The notes below the pieces were generated by a model. The model saw nothing but the letters and a program-made list of their open reading frames with translations. It was not told the DNA's origin and ran no database searches. Of a stretch of 64,000 nucleotides of DNA, positions 19,607-29,400 are shown one piece after another (the stretch's first letter is position 1; each line of letters starts with the position of its first letter). The stretch covers positions 1 through 64,000 of the forward strand of contig JBEVWC010000027.1 in NCBI GenBank assembly GCA_040506775.1, given 5' to 3'. The position numbers and the translations under genes were made by a program. Source of the stretch: Thiodiazotropha sp040506775 (lineage in GTDB: Bacteria; Pseudomonadota; Gammaproteobacteria; Chromatiales; Chromatiaceae).

Positions 19607-19630
19607 GGCATACGTCAAATGACGTATGCC
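19607..19630. promoter_or_regulatory. Perfect 24-base palindrome between urtA and the NCS1 kinase gene
   Basis: Arms GGCATACGTCA (19607-19617) and TGACGTATGCC (19620-19630) are exact complements around AA. The site lies about 125 bases upstream of urtA and 224 bases upstream of the divergent kinase gene. It does not resemble the dispersed repeats and no second copy was noticed. An operator for a dimeric regulator, perhaps the LuxR-type response regulator at 23221, is plausible but not shown. Confidence 0.5.
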
Positions 19631-19853
19631 ATTCTGAACGGAATGATTGCCAAGGGATGATGGCCCTGGAAAGTGCAGGTTTATTGGCGTTGCGCAGCCG
19701 GCCTGCACGGGCATGAAGCGTCGGCAGTGCCTGTCTCAGCCTGATGAAGGGTACCGTCAAGGTGCGGCGATTCCCGCATGTACCGCCACTTTCAGGCTGC
19801 TATGATAACGGGGCACTTATCACCACCGACCGTTCCGCAGGAGAGCCGCTCCG

Positions 19854-22800
19854 GTGTCAGCCGAACCCCGCATCATTCCCACCCGGAGGCGCTACAACCA
19901 GTGGGTCGCCAATGAGACCCTGGAGGATTTCGCCCTGCGCTACACCGCGCGGCGGGCACGCAAGTGGTCGGATGTGCGCATCGCCAACACCGCCCTGGGC
20001 ATCGTCTCGTTTCTCGCCCTGGAGGCGATCGGCGGGGCGATCACCCTGCAGTACGGCTTCACCAACTCCCTGTGGGCAATCCTGGTGGTGTGCGCGCTGA
20101 TCTTCCTGTTCGGCCTGCCGATCTGCTACCACGCCGCCAAGTCGGGACTGGACATCGACCTGCTCACCCGGGGCGCCGGGTTCGGCTATATCGGCTCCAC
20201 CCTGTCTTCCCTGATCTACGCCTCCTTCACCTTCATCTTCTTCGCCCTGGAAGCCGCGATCATGTCCATGGCGCTGAACCTGATGTTCGACATCCCCCTC
20301 TCCTGGGCCTACGTGATCAGCGCCCTGGTGGTGATCCCGGTGGTCATCCACGGCATCAGCCGAATCAGCCATTTCCAGCTCTGGACCCAGCCGATCTGGA
20401 TCATCCTGCAGATCGCCCCGCTGCTGATCATCTTCATTCACCATGCCGAGACCCTTTCGGAGTGGACCGATTTTCGCGGTTTTCAGGCGACCGGCGACTC
20501 CGGCTTCGACCTGCTGCTGTTCGGCGCCGCCGCCGCGGTGATCTTCCCGCTGATGGCGCAGAACGGGGAGCAGGTGGACTATCTGCGGTTCCTGCCCAAG
20601 AAGCAGGAGCAGGATGCCAAGTGGTGGACCGCGCTGATCCTCTCCGGACCGGGCTGGACCCTGTTCGGGGTGATCAAGCTGCTGGCCGGTTCGTTCCTCG
20701 CGGTGATGGCGCTGCAGCAGGGGGTGGCCCCGGAACTGGCCGACGACCCGGCCCACATGTACCTGGTGGCCTACAGTTACATCACCCACAACCCGGATCT
20801 GGCCCTGGCCCTGGTCGGCACCTTCGTCATCATCTCCCAGCTCAAGATCAACGTGACCAACGCCTACGCCGGATCGCTGGCCTGGTCCAATTTCTTCTCC
20901 CGCCTGACCCACAGTCACCCGGGGCGGGTGGTATGGCTGTTCTTCAACGTCATCATCGCCCTGCTGCTGATGGAACTGGGACTGTACACCGCCTTCGAGA
21001 GCATTCTCATCACCTATTCGCCCCTGGTGCTGGCGTGGATCGGCGCCCTGGTGGCGGACCTGACCCTCAACCGCTGGCTCAACCTGCGCCCGCGGCAGAT
21101 CGAATTCAAGCGCGGCCATCTCTATGACATCAACCCGGTGGGCGTGGGTTCGATGCTCATCGCCTCGATACTCGGCATCAGCGGACAGCTCGGTCTGTTT
21201 GGGGAAACCTTCAAGGCCCTGTCCCCGTTCGTCGCCCTGTTCACACCTTTTCTCACCGCCCCGCTGATCGCCTGGCTGACCCAAGGCCGTTACTACCTGG
21301 CGCGGGAGGAGACGCCCGATCCCGGGGTCACCGAGCAGCGCTGCATCATCTGCGAGAACCCTTTCGAAGCCGAGGACATGACCCACTGCCCGGCCTATCA
21401 AAACAGCATCTGTTCCCTGTGCTGTTCCCTGGATTCGAGCTGCAACGACCGCTGCCGTCCCGAGGCCCATCTGCAGGTGCAGACCGAACATGCGTTGAGC
21501 CTTTTGCTGCCCAAGCCCCTGGTACAGCGGATGCACGGTATGGTGAGCCACTTCCTGACCATTCTGTTTCTCACCGCACTGCTGATCGCCGGTCTGTTCG
21601 CCCTGGTGTCGGTGTCCGGGAATGCGGATTCACCCCAGACCCAGGCCCTGGTCGATGCGGCCCTGTGGAAGACCTTCTTCCTGCTGATGATCGTCACCGG
21701 GGTATTGATCTGGCTCTACGTGCTGGCCCAGAACAGCCGCCGCAAGGCCCTGGAGGAGTCGCAGAACCGCACCGAGCAGCTGAGCCGGGAGATGGCCGCG
21801 CATGAACGCACTTACCAGAAACTGCAGGAGGCCAAGGAGGCCGCGGTGAGCGCCAACACCGCCAAGAGCCGTTACCTCTCGGGTGTCAGCCATGAGCTGC
21901 GCACCCCCCTCAATACCATTCTCGGCTATGCCCAGTTGCTGAAAAACGATGCCGAACTGCCCAAATCCGGGCAACGTGGCGCCTCGGTGATCCTGCGCAG
22001 CGGAGAACATCTGGCGGATGTCATCGAGGGACTGTTGGAGATCTCCAAGATCGAGGCGCGTCGCATCGATCTGCACCGGGACCCGGTCTCACCCCGCGCT
22101 CTCATCGATCAACTGGTGGAGATGTTCTCCATCCAGGCCCGGGCGAAGAACCTGGAGTTTCGCTATACCTGCCACAGCGAGTTGCCCAATTATGTGCTCA
22201 CGGATGAAAAGCGCCTGCGCCAGATTCTCATGAACCTGCTCTCCAACGCGGTGAAGTTCACCCAGGAGGGCTGGGTATCGCTGCAGGTCAGTTACCGCAA
22301 TGAGGTGGCCAAATTCGTGGTCAGTGACAGCGGCATCGGCATCGATCCCGAACACCAGGAACGTATCTACAGTCCCTTTGAACGGATCCGCGACAAGGAG
22401 ACCCAGCTGATCAGCGGCACCGGCCTGGGCCTGACCATCAGCCGGCTGTTGAGCAATCTGATGGGCGGCGACATCGCCCTGCAGAGCGAGCCCGGTAAAG
22501 GCAGCACCTTCACCTTCACCATGATGCTGCCGATCGTGCGCAACCCGCAGACCCCCCTGCCGAGTCCGGAGCGCATCACCGGCTATGCCGGTCCGCGTAT
22601 CAAGGTGCTGGTGGTGGACGACGAACCCATGCACCGGGCACTGGTCAGCGATTTTCTCATGCCCCTCGGCTTCGAAGTGCTGGAAGCACACAACGCCGCT
22701 TTCGCCCTGCAACTCACCGATGAGACGGTTTTCGACCTGTACCTGCTGGATGTCTCGATGCCGGTCAGCGACGGCTGGGAACTGGCCGGACAACTGCGCG

Positions 22801-23231
22801 GCCGGGGCGTCACTGCACCGATCATCATGATCTCGGGCAACGCCATCGAGAATCATCGCGAGGAACTCAACCGCAGCCTGCATGATGCCTATCTGATCAA
22901 ACCGATCCGCCTGGAGAATCTGTTGGAAAAGATCGGCGCAGCCCTGGGTCTGCAGTGGACCCATGAGCCGCTAAAACCGACCCATCCCATGCCTGAGACG
23001 CTACCTGCAACCACGGACCGGATTGAGCTCCCCGACCACGCCGATCTGGACAAACTCGTCTCCCTGGCGAAAATTGGCTATCTCAGCGGTGTGATGGAGT
23101 CACTGGAACAGCTGGAGCACAGTAACATCGACCCCAGACTGCTTACCCATCTCAAATCGAGAGCGGAACAGTGCGATTTCGAGGGACTCATACAAACCGT
23201 TAAAGGCCTGACCCCACAAGATGCTGGATAA
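19854..23231 (+). CDS. Hybrid sensor kinase with NCS1-permease-like sensor and Cys-rich segment
   Basis: This 1125-residue protein starts at GTG after an AGGAG. Residues 1-480 resemble an NCS1 (purine/cytosine permease) transporter: YNQWVANETLEDFALRYTA, TRGAGFGYIGSTL, many helices. At about 497-540 is a Cys-rich segment (CIICENPFEAEDMTHCPAY, then CSLCCSL). Two more helices follow, then a dimerisation domain with phospho-His680 (VSHELRTPL), an ATPase (NLLSNAVKF, GTGLGLTIS) and a receiver with phospho-Asp966. The 3' end overlaps the next gene by 11 bases. The permease part probably senses, and perhaps carries, a small nitrogenous solute; divergence from urtA makes urea or a purine breakdown product a reasonable guess. 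It would act with the regulator at 23221. Confidence 0.85.
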   Translation: MSAEPRIIPTRRRYNQWVANETLEDFALRYTARRARKWSDVRIANTALGIVSFLALEAIGGAITLQYGFTNSLWAILVVCALIFLFGLPICYHAAKSGLDIDLLTRGAGFGYIGSTLSSLIYASFTFIFFALEAAIMSMALNLMFDIPLSWAYVISALVVIPVVIHGISRISHFQLWTQPIWIILQIAPLLIIFIHHAETLSEWTDFRGFQATGDSGFDLLLFGAAAAVIFPLMAQNGEQVDYLRFLPKKQEQDAKWWTALILSGPGWTLFGVIKLLAGSFLAVMALQQGVAPELADDPAHMYLVAYSYITHNPDLALALVGTFVIISQLKINVTNAYAGSLAWSNFFSRLTHSHPGRVVWLFFNVIIALLLMELGLYTAFESILITYSPLVLAWIGALVADLTLNRWLNLRPRQIEFKRGHLYDINPVGVGSMLIASILGISGQLGLFGETFKALSPFVALFTPFLTAPLIAWLTQGRYYLAREETPDPGVTEQRCIICENPFEAEDMTHCPAYQNSICSLCCSLDSSCNDRCRPEAHLQVQTEHALSLLLPKPLVQRMHGMVSHFLTILFLTALLIAGLFALVSVSGNADSPQTQALVDAALWKTFFLLMIVTGVLIWLYVLAQNSRRKALEESQNRTEQLSREMAAHERTYQKLQEAKEAAVSANTAKSRYLSGVSHELRTPLNTILGYAQLLKNDAELPKSGQRGASVILRSGEHLADVIEGLLEISKIEARRIDLHRDPVSPRALIDQLVEMFSIQARAKNLEFRYTCHSELPNYVLTDEKRLRQILMNLLSNAVKFTQEGWVSLQVSYRNEVAKFVVSDSGIGIDPEHQERIYSPFERIRDKETQLISGTGLGLTISRLLSNLMGGDIALQSEPGKGSTFTFTMMLPIVRNPQTPLPSPERITGYAGPRIKVLVVDDEPMHRALVSDFLMPLGFEVLEAHNAAFALQLTDETVFDLYLLDVSMPVSDGWELAGQLRGRGVTAPIIMISGNAIENHREELNRSLHDAYLIKPIRLENLLEKIGAALGLQWTHEPLKPTHPMPETLPATTDRIELPDHADLDKLVSLAKIGYLSGVMESLEQLEHSNIDPRLLTHLKSRAEQCDFEGLIQTVKGLTPQDAG

Positions 23232-24123
23232 CAACAACCCCATCGTTCTCGTCGTCGACGATTCGCCCGATTCCCTGGGCATGATCAACACCGCCCTCAA
23301 CCAGGCGGGTTTCACCGTTCTGGTTTCTCTCAACGGACAGCAGGCCCTGGACATCGTCGCGCAGATCAAGCCCCATGTGGTACTGATGGATGCGATGATG
23401 CCGGTGATGGACGGCTTCGAGTGCTGCCAGCGGATGCGCCAGTCCCTGCCCCTCACCCCGATCATCTTCATGACCGGGCTGACCGAGGTGGAACACATCG
23501 TCAGGGCCTTCGAACACGGTGGCACCGACTACATCAGCAAACCGATCAAACCCGAGGAGTTGCTGGCACGCATCAACCTGCACCTCAACAACGCCAACCT
23601 GATCAACAATGCGCGCATCGCCCTGGACGAGGCGCGTCAGTACGTGATGGCTGTCAACCCGGCAGGCCAATTGCTGTGGGCGACCCCGGAGACCCAGGAC
23701 CTGCTGAAACACCAGGGGATCGATCCCAAGAGCTTCGATCCCGCTCTGCAATCCCAGATCCGGGAATGGCTCGAGCAGAGAAACGGTGATGAGCGGGTGA
23801 TCCATACCCGGCAGAAACCCCTGACCCTCAGCTACTTCAAACAGATCAGCCAGGAGGAGCACCTGATCCGCATCGTCACCCAGGAGCGGTTGATGGATAC
23901 GGAAAAGCTCGAGGCGATGCTGCCCATCACCAAACGGGAGGCGGAGGTGCTGCTGTGGGTCGCCCACGGCAAGACCAACAAGGAGATCGGCGAGATTCTC
24001 TCCCTCAGCCCGCGCACCGTGAACAAACATCTGGAGCAGATCTACCCGAAGATCCAGGTGGACAACCGGGCAGCCGCCACCTCGGTGGCCATTCAAACCC
24101 TGTTGGGTGTGCCCTTCCACTGA
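23221..24123 (+). CDS. LuxR-type response regulator
   Basis: This 300-residue protein has an N-terminal receiver (VLVVDDSPDS; phospho-acceptor in VLMDAMMPVMDGF; switch Lys in DYISKPIKP). A PAS-like middle section (about 135-225) contains AVNPAGQLLWATPETQDLL. The C-terminal LuxR helix-turn-helix (about 238-300) reads ITKREAEVLLWVAHGKTNKEIGEILSLS. Its ATG lies inside the 3' end of the kinase gene (11-base overlap), so the two are made together and almost certainly form one phosphorelay. The regulon is unknown; the divergent urtA promoter with its perfect palindrome is the obvious candidate target. Confidence 0.92.
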   Translation: MLDNNNPIVLVVDDSPDSLGMINTALNQAGFTVLVSLNGQQALDIVAQIKPHVVLMDAMMPVMDGFECCQRMRQSLPLTPIIFMTGLTEVEHIVRAFEHGGTDYISKPIKPEELLARINLHLNNANLINNARIALDEARQYVMAVNPAGQLLWATPETQDLLKHQGIDPKSFDPALQSQIREWLEQRNGDERVIHTRQKPLTLSYFKQISQEEHLIRIVTQERLMDTEKLEAMLPITKREAEVLLWVAHGKTNKEIGEILSLSPRTVNKHLEQIYPKIQVDNRAAATSVAIQTLLGVPFH

Positions 24124-24146
24124 CCCGGCAGGTCGGCGTTCTACCC

Positions 24147-24761
24147 GTGAACTGGCTCGCGCACATCTTTCTCTCCGAAGCCCCCATGGCCTACCAGCAT
24201 GGCAACCTGCTCGCCGATGTGCTGAAAGGGCGAAGCTGGCCAGGCGCCAGTGATGACTTCATTGCCGGTCTGGTCATGCACCGGCAGATCGATGCGTTCA
24301 CCGATTCCCATCCGCGAGTGCAGTGCAGCAAAGCCCGGCTTGGACGGGACGGCCGTTTGAAAGGGGTGGTGGTGGATGTGGCCTACGACCATCTGCTGGT
24401 CAAGCACTGGTCACGTTTTGCCCGACCGGAATTTGACGATTTTGTGGAAAACTTTCACCGGGGTTCCCGCCGCCTCCCCGATGACTACCCATCGATGGCG
24501 CGGGATTTTCTCACCCGTCTCAGCCAGACGGGTCACCTCTACGACTATCAAAGTTTCAAGGGTATCGAGCAAGCCCTGTGGCGGATCGAACAGCGTCTCT
24601 CAGCCAGAGCCCGAGCGCGGGAGAAGATGCGGGATTATCTGCCCTTGCTGCACCAGGCACTGCCAGGTATCGAGGTGGATTTCCTCGCGTTCATGCCGGA
24701 ATTGATCCGGCATTTCAAACATCATGCACGAACAACGCCAGAAACCCATTGGATCCTCTAA
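24147..24761 (+). CDS. acpH: ACP phosphodiesterase-like protein (AcpH family)
   Basis: This 204-residue protein starts at a GTG (VNWLAHIFLSEAPMAYQHGN), with LLADVLKG, MHRQIDAFTDSHP and VVVDVAYDHLLVKHW. These are the conserved His/Asp segments of the DUF479/AcpH family, which removes the 4-phosphopantetheine arm from acyl carrier protein. The HD-like metal residues (His in GLVMHRQID and the VAYDH motif) are present. It follows the response regulator by 23 bases and may be read from the same transcript, with no obvious functional link. The longer in-frame extension into the regulator is a shadow. Confidence 0.85.
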   Translation: MNWLAHIFLSEAPMAYQHGNLLADVLKGRSWPGASDDFIAGLVMHRQIDAFTDSHPRVQCSKARLGRDGRLKGVVVDVAYDHLLVKHWSRFARPEFDDFVENFHRGSRRLPDDYPSMARDFLTRLSQTGHLYDYQSFKGIEQALWRIEQRLSARARAREKMRDYLPLLHQALPGIEVDFLAFMPELIRHFKHHARTTPETHWIL

Positions 24762-24988
24762 AGCGAACAATCGAGGCACATTTTACAAACAACAGTGTTG
24801 GTAAAAATCGCTTCACGATGTTGCAGAGTCTTCAAAAATCATCAGCGTTTTACTGGGTATTTTCGCAAACATTGAAATTTTTTTGATAATTGCCGATAAC
24901 TGATAACAGGCATAAAAAATTGAGAACAAAGCGCCGGGTTTCACTGGATCCCAATAGCTGAAACCGATAACAAGGGGCATGGCTATAG

Positions 24989-25228
24989 ATGATGCGTAAT
25001 GCAAAACCGTTGCTTGCATGGGCAGAGGCCCAGGCCGATAAAAAGATCGTCAGCCGTATTCTTCTGCAAATGCTACCTCATCTGCAGACCCTGGGCCTGC
25101 AACTCACCGCAGACGAGATCGAAGCCCTTGATGAACTGCTGCTGCCGGAACCCACCTACCTCCTGCTCAAACAGACCGCAGAGGCGTTGATCGCGGCCGA
25201 AAACCCCGAGTCGATCTGTCGTGTTTGA
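24989..25228 (+). CDS. Small helical protein of unknown function
   Basis: This 79-residue, acidic, Leu/Ala-rich, mostly helical protein (MMRNAKPLLAWAEAQADKKI at the start, ELLLPEPTYLLLKQTAEALI later) has no signal peptide or membrane segment. It overlaps the next gene by 8 bases, so it belongs to the same signalling operon (V4R-like protein, hybrid kinase, GGDEF regulator). About 227 AT-rich bases precede it and probably contain the operon promoter, although no clear -35/-10 pair was found. I do not recognise the family. It could be a partner or inhibitor of the adjacent sensor protein. Confidence 0.6.
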   Translation: MMRNAKPLLAWAEAQADKKIVSRILLQMLPHLQTLGLQLTADEIEALDELLLPEPTYLLLKQTAEALIAAENPESICRV

Positions 25229-26450
25229 TATCAACAACTACCCCTACGATGTCGAGCACAACTGCCTGTTCGTCGAAGGCGAAGCCATGGTGTTCCACTG
25301 CAACCATTATCTGACCAATCTGCAGCGCACCATACTCGATGCGGACTATATCGACAGCAGATTGTTTCTCATCGGCAGTGCCGCGGATGCGGTATTCAAT
25401 CAACTCTCACACCTGTGCGACGGGATGGACCGGCAGACAAGCCGTGACACCATTGAGTCGGTATACAAGACATTCGGATATGGATTGATTGACCTCTCGG
25501 ACCTGACCGAACAGGGCGGAAGCGTGAGTACCCGTAAATCCTTCATGTCCAAAACCTGGGCTGCAAAATACGGAATCAGTCATAAACCTGTGGACTACTA
25601 CACCGCCGGTTTTCTCGCCGCTGCGTTTGCCGTTATGTTTGATCGCCCCCTGGCAGACATCACGGTCGAGCAGACCCATTGCATGGCCTGCGGGCATGAC
25701 TTCAATCGTTTCGAACTCGACAATGGGCCTGCTAACTTCGCGCTCTACCCGGCCAAGGCCGAAACCTGTTTCAGCAATGCGCCCAAGGTCACCCTGAACT
25801 GGGAACATGAAAAAACCATCACCGACGCATTCCTCGGTGCGCATGTGAATTTTGTCGGTAACGAGGATGGGCTGATACCGGCATTCGGTGTGTATATCGT
25901 TCGCAATCAGAGTGATTTTGTGAACCGGCTGCAGTTCGAATTCGTACGAGCCATGACACAGGTCGCCGGAGATTACGGCGTCACCCTGGCGGGCGAACTG
26001 TTGATGGAAGCGGGGCATGCCTGCGGATTCTTCACCTATGGCGGGATCATGACCTCACCGGAATGGGACGAGGTCATACGCCCGTTACTGACCAGCAAGG
26101 AAGACTGGATTCGCGGACTGATCTCATTGATCAACACCATGGGCTGGGGATATCACACGGTCACGGAACTCTCCCAGGCATCAGCGGTATTCCGCAATTA
26201 CAATGATTTTGAAGACCTGAGTCACCTGCGCATGTACGGAACAAGCGAGTATCCCGTGCATTGGGCGAACAGTGGCGGTTTCACCGGGCTCATGCAGTTG
26301 GTCTACAACACCGATCTGGTCAACGGGGAACGTATCGAGACCGAGCAGGGGTTTCGCAGGATGCGCCGTTCGACCCAGGGTTACAAAACCCGCATGACCA
26401 AGGGAATCAGCTGTGGAGACGACTACCTGGAAGTAAAGATATTCCGTTAA
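25221..26450 (+). CDS. V4R-like sensor protein, two tandem Cys-containing modules
   Basis: This 409-residue soluble protein begins with GTG, coupled by an 8-base overlap to the small gene before it. Two segments resemble the V4R (vinyl-4-reductase, hydrocarbon-binding) fold. One is around 95-185, ending ITVEQTHCMACGHDFNRFEL. The other is around 230-409, with EFVRAMTQVAGDYGVTLAGE, then EAGHACGFFTYGG, and ending GISCGDDYLEVKIF. V4R domains bind small hydrophobic ligands or metals, and the Cys-x-x-Cys-Gly and Cys-Gly positions suggest a metal or redox site. It is followed by a hybrid kinase, so a ligand- or redox-sensing input is likely. The V4R assignment is by motif impression and should be treated as tentative. 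Confidence 0.6.
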   Translation: MFDINNYPYDVEHNCLFVEGEAMVFHCNHYLTNLQRTILDADYIDSRLFLIGSAADAVFNQLSHLCDGMDRQTSRDTIESVYKTFGYGLIDLSDLTEQGGSVSTRKSFMSKTWAAKYGISHKPVDYYTAGFLAAAFAVMFDRPLADITVEQTHCMACGHDFNRFELDNGPANFALYPAKAETCFSNAPKVTLNWEHEKTITDAFLGAHVNFVGNEDGLIPAFGVYIVRNQSDFVNRLQFEFVRAMTQVAGDYGVTLAGELLMEAGHACGFFTYGGIMTSPEWDEVIRPLLTSKEDWIRGLISLINTMGWGYHTVTELSQASAVFRNYNDFEDLSHLRMYGTSEYPVHWANSGGFTGLMQLVYNTDLVNGERIETEQGFRRMRRSTQGYKTRMTKGISCGDDYLEVKIFR

Positions 26451-26485
26451 CAGGAGCACCGGAAGCGACACCAGAAAAGGTATAG

Positions 26486-29400
26486 ATGAAATTCATGAGT
26501 TTGCCTGACACGCAACCGCTGCTCGATTTACAAGCCCGGTATACTCGAATCTACAAAAAGCTGCACCACCTGGGCAAGTCTCTCAATGAGACCGTCAGGA
26601 TCGATGATGCGTTTGAGATGGCCGCCAGCTTTGCCACCGATACATTGGGATTCGAACGCTGCCTGATCTTCCAACACAACGACTTCAACGGCTGGTTTCA
26701 TATCCGCCATGTTCGGGGCTATCCGGACGCACATGAACAGCGCATCATCAAAATCATCAACCTGCTGCTCTCCGGCGAGGTCATCGAGTCCCTGCGCGTT
26801 CATCGCGACCCGATCACCCATACACCCGAGGCAGCCAACGATATCGTTGCCAAACTGAGCCAGTCACTGTTTCTGGGAGAAGCCTACTACGAACTGTTCG
26901 GGGGGGACATCGATATCCCGTTTGGTTTGATCGTGGTGGGCAACCGCCTGGGAAGCGAAGCGCCAGGCGCCCGCATCGGTGAAGACGAAGCCGTGATGGT
27001 GGCGCTGGGGAACTTTACCGCGCAATTGTCCAACGCGATCAACAATATCATTTTCTATCGTGCCTGGACGGAAGAGAAGCGCCGCCTCAATGAAAACATC
27101 CAGTCGCGCACCCGGGAATTACTCGAACAGAAAGAGACCTTTGAAGCGATCTACAAAACCTCCAAGGATGGCATTGCACTGATCGACTCGGAAACCACGG
27201 CGTTTCTCGATGTCAATCATGCCTTCGCGGAAATGACCGGATTCAGCGAAATCGAACTGTATCGCACCAGTTGTCTGAAAATGAGTCTCGAAGAGGAATT
27301 GGAAAGTTCACATCGGGCCCTACATGATGTGATGCAGAAGGGTTATGTGACGGACTATGTGAAATCCTGCTTCCACAAGAACGGTAGCCTGCTGACCATC
27401 AATATGTCACTGGCCCTGATGAGTGACCGCAAACGCATCCTGGTCAGCGCCAAGGACATCACCAAGCAAAAGGCTTTGGAGATCGGTCTGCTGGAGGAGA
27501 AACGCAAGGCCGAGGAGGCCGCACGGGCCAAATCCGAATTTCTCGCCAATATGTCCCATGAGATACGCACACCCATGACGGGCATACTTGGAATGGCTCA
27601 TCTCACCCTGCAGACCGCACTCGACGAGAAACAGCGGGGTTACCTGCAACGCATCGATGGCTCGGCAAATTCACTGTTGCGCATCATCGATGACATCCTC
27701 GATTTTTCCAAGATCGAAGCGGGCAAAATGATGCTCGAGAAGATCGACTTTGACCTGTTCATGGTTATCGAGGACCTGGTTGATCTGAATGCACTTAAAG
27801 CACACCAGAAGGATATCGAACTTGTGGTGGATTTCGATCCCAGACTGGGGCGTCGTTACATCGGCGATCCGCTACGGGTCTCCCAGGTGTTATTGAACCT
27901 GGTGAGTAACGCCATCAAGTTCACCGATCAAGGGGTCATCACACTGCGCGTGAAACCGGTTGACACAAAACATCTGCATTTCGAAGTAGAGGATACCGGT
28001 ATCGGTTTGAGCCCAAGGCAGCAGGACAAACTGTTCCACTCCTTTTCCCAGGCGGATGGCAGCACCACACGCAAGTATGGAGGCACCGGGCTCGGACTGG
28101 CGATCTGCAAACAGCTGGTCAGCCTTATGAATGGCCATATCCACGTCGAAAGCACCCCGGGCCAAGGCAGCCTCTTTGAATTCGAGATCGAACTCGAAAG
28201 CCTGCATGTACAGGATGCACCACTGCACCGCTTCGACGGTCTGAATGCCTTGATCGCAGACCAGAATCCCGCCTGGCAGAAGATCCTTGAGCGATTGATC
28301 AGCAGTTGGGGCATCAGAGTGCATACGGCACAAGGCTATGAACAGGCCCGTATTTTACTGACTCAACCGACACATCATTATGATCTGGTGATCTTCTCCT
28401 GCAATATGGCATCCGATGCCGAACAACATGCCAAGCAGGACCTTCTCAACGCCTACGAAAAATCGCATCCCGATATCGATGGTCACAACATTCGGCAACC
28501 CATTGTCTTCATGATGGGCGAAAACCATCAGCAGGACTGCGTCACCCACCTCGCCAGTAGCATACGGGTGAATTCCTTCCTCAAGAAACCCGTCAATCCC
28601 TGGACCTTCAACAATCAACTCGGCGAATTGATTCTCGGGCATTCCAGTGTATTGAAAACCGACATAAGCCAACCGCGCAGTTTGAAGCATCAACTGCCCT
28701 GCTTGAGCGGATCCAGGATTTTGCTAGCGGACGACAATACGACCAACCAGGAGATCGTGGTCGGCTTGCTGGAAAACAGCGGCATACTCATCGATACCGT
28801 GAGTAATGGTCTGGAAGCAGTCAATCAGTTCAGGTCCGGTTACCACGAACTGATCCTGATGGACATTCAAATGCCCGAAATGGACGGTTATCAGGCCACC
28901 CTGGCGATTCGAGGCATCGATAAAGACATACCCATCATTGCCTTGTCGGCCAACGCGATGCCGAGCGATGTTGAACAGAGTCAAAGGATGGGCATGAATG
29001 CTCACCTCAACAAACCCATCAACGTCGAGCGCCTGTATGCCACCCTGCTCGAGTATATTCCGCAAAAGCAACCGCTCCCGACAGAGACAGCTGAAGCTCC
29101 ATCCCAGCCTGGCTTTCCTCAACCTTTCCGCCATATCGATCCGGCCATCGCGTTTGCCAATCTGGGAGGAAACGAATCCCTGTTTCATCGGGTCATCGCA
29201 AACCTGCATGCGGATTTCTGCGATGTTTCGCTACACAATCTCGCACCAGACGATTTGCAGCGCACTGCCCATACTCTCAAAGGCCTGAGCGCAACCCTGG
29301 GCGCTTCGAAATTGAACAAACTTGCCGAGCAGGTTGAATTGTCCCCCTCTGACACCAGAATCGATGCGCTCGCGGAGCACTTATCCTCAACCTGCGCGGA

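Noticed and set aside
19483..19853. Sigma54 promoter for urtA
   Set aside because: No TGGCAC-N5-TTGC match with correct spacing was found; only weak partial fits.
19854..21320. Stand-alone NCS1 nucleobase transporter
   Set aside because: The frame continues without a stop into kinase and receiver domains, so it is one sensor protein.
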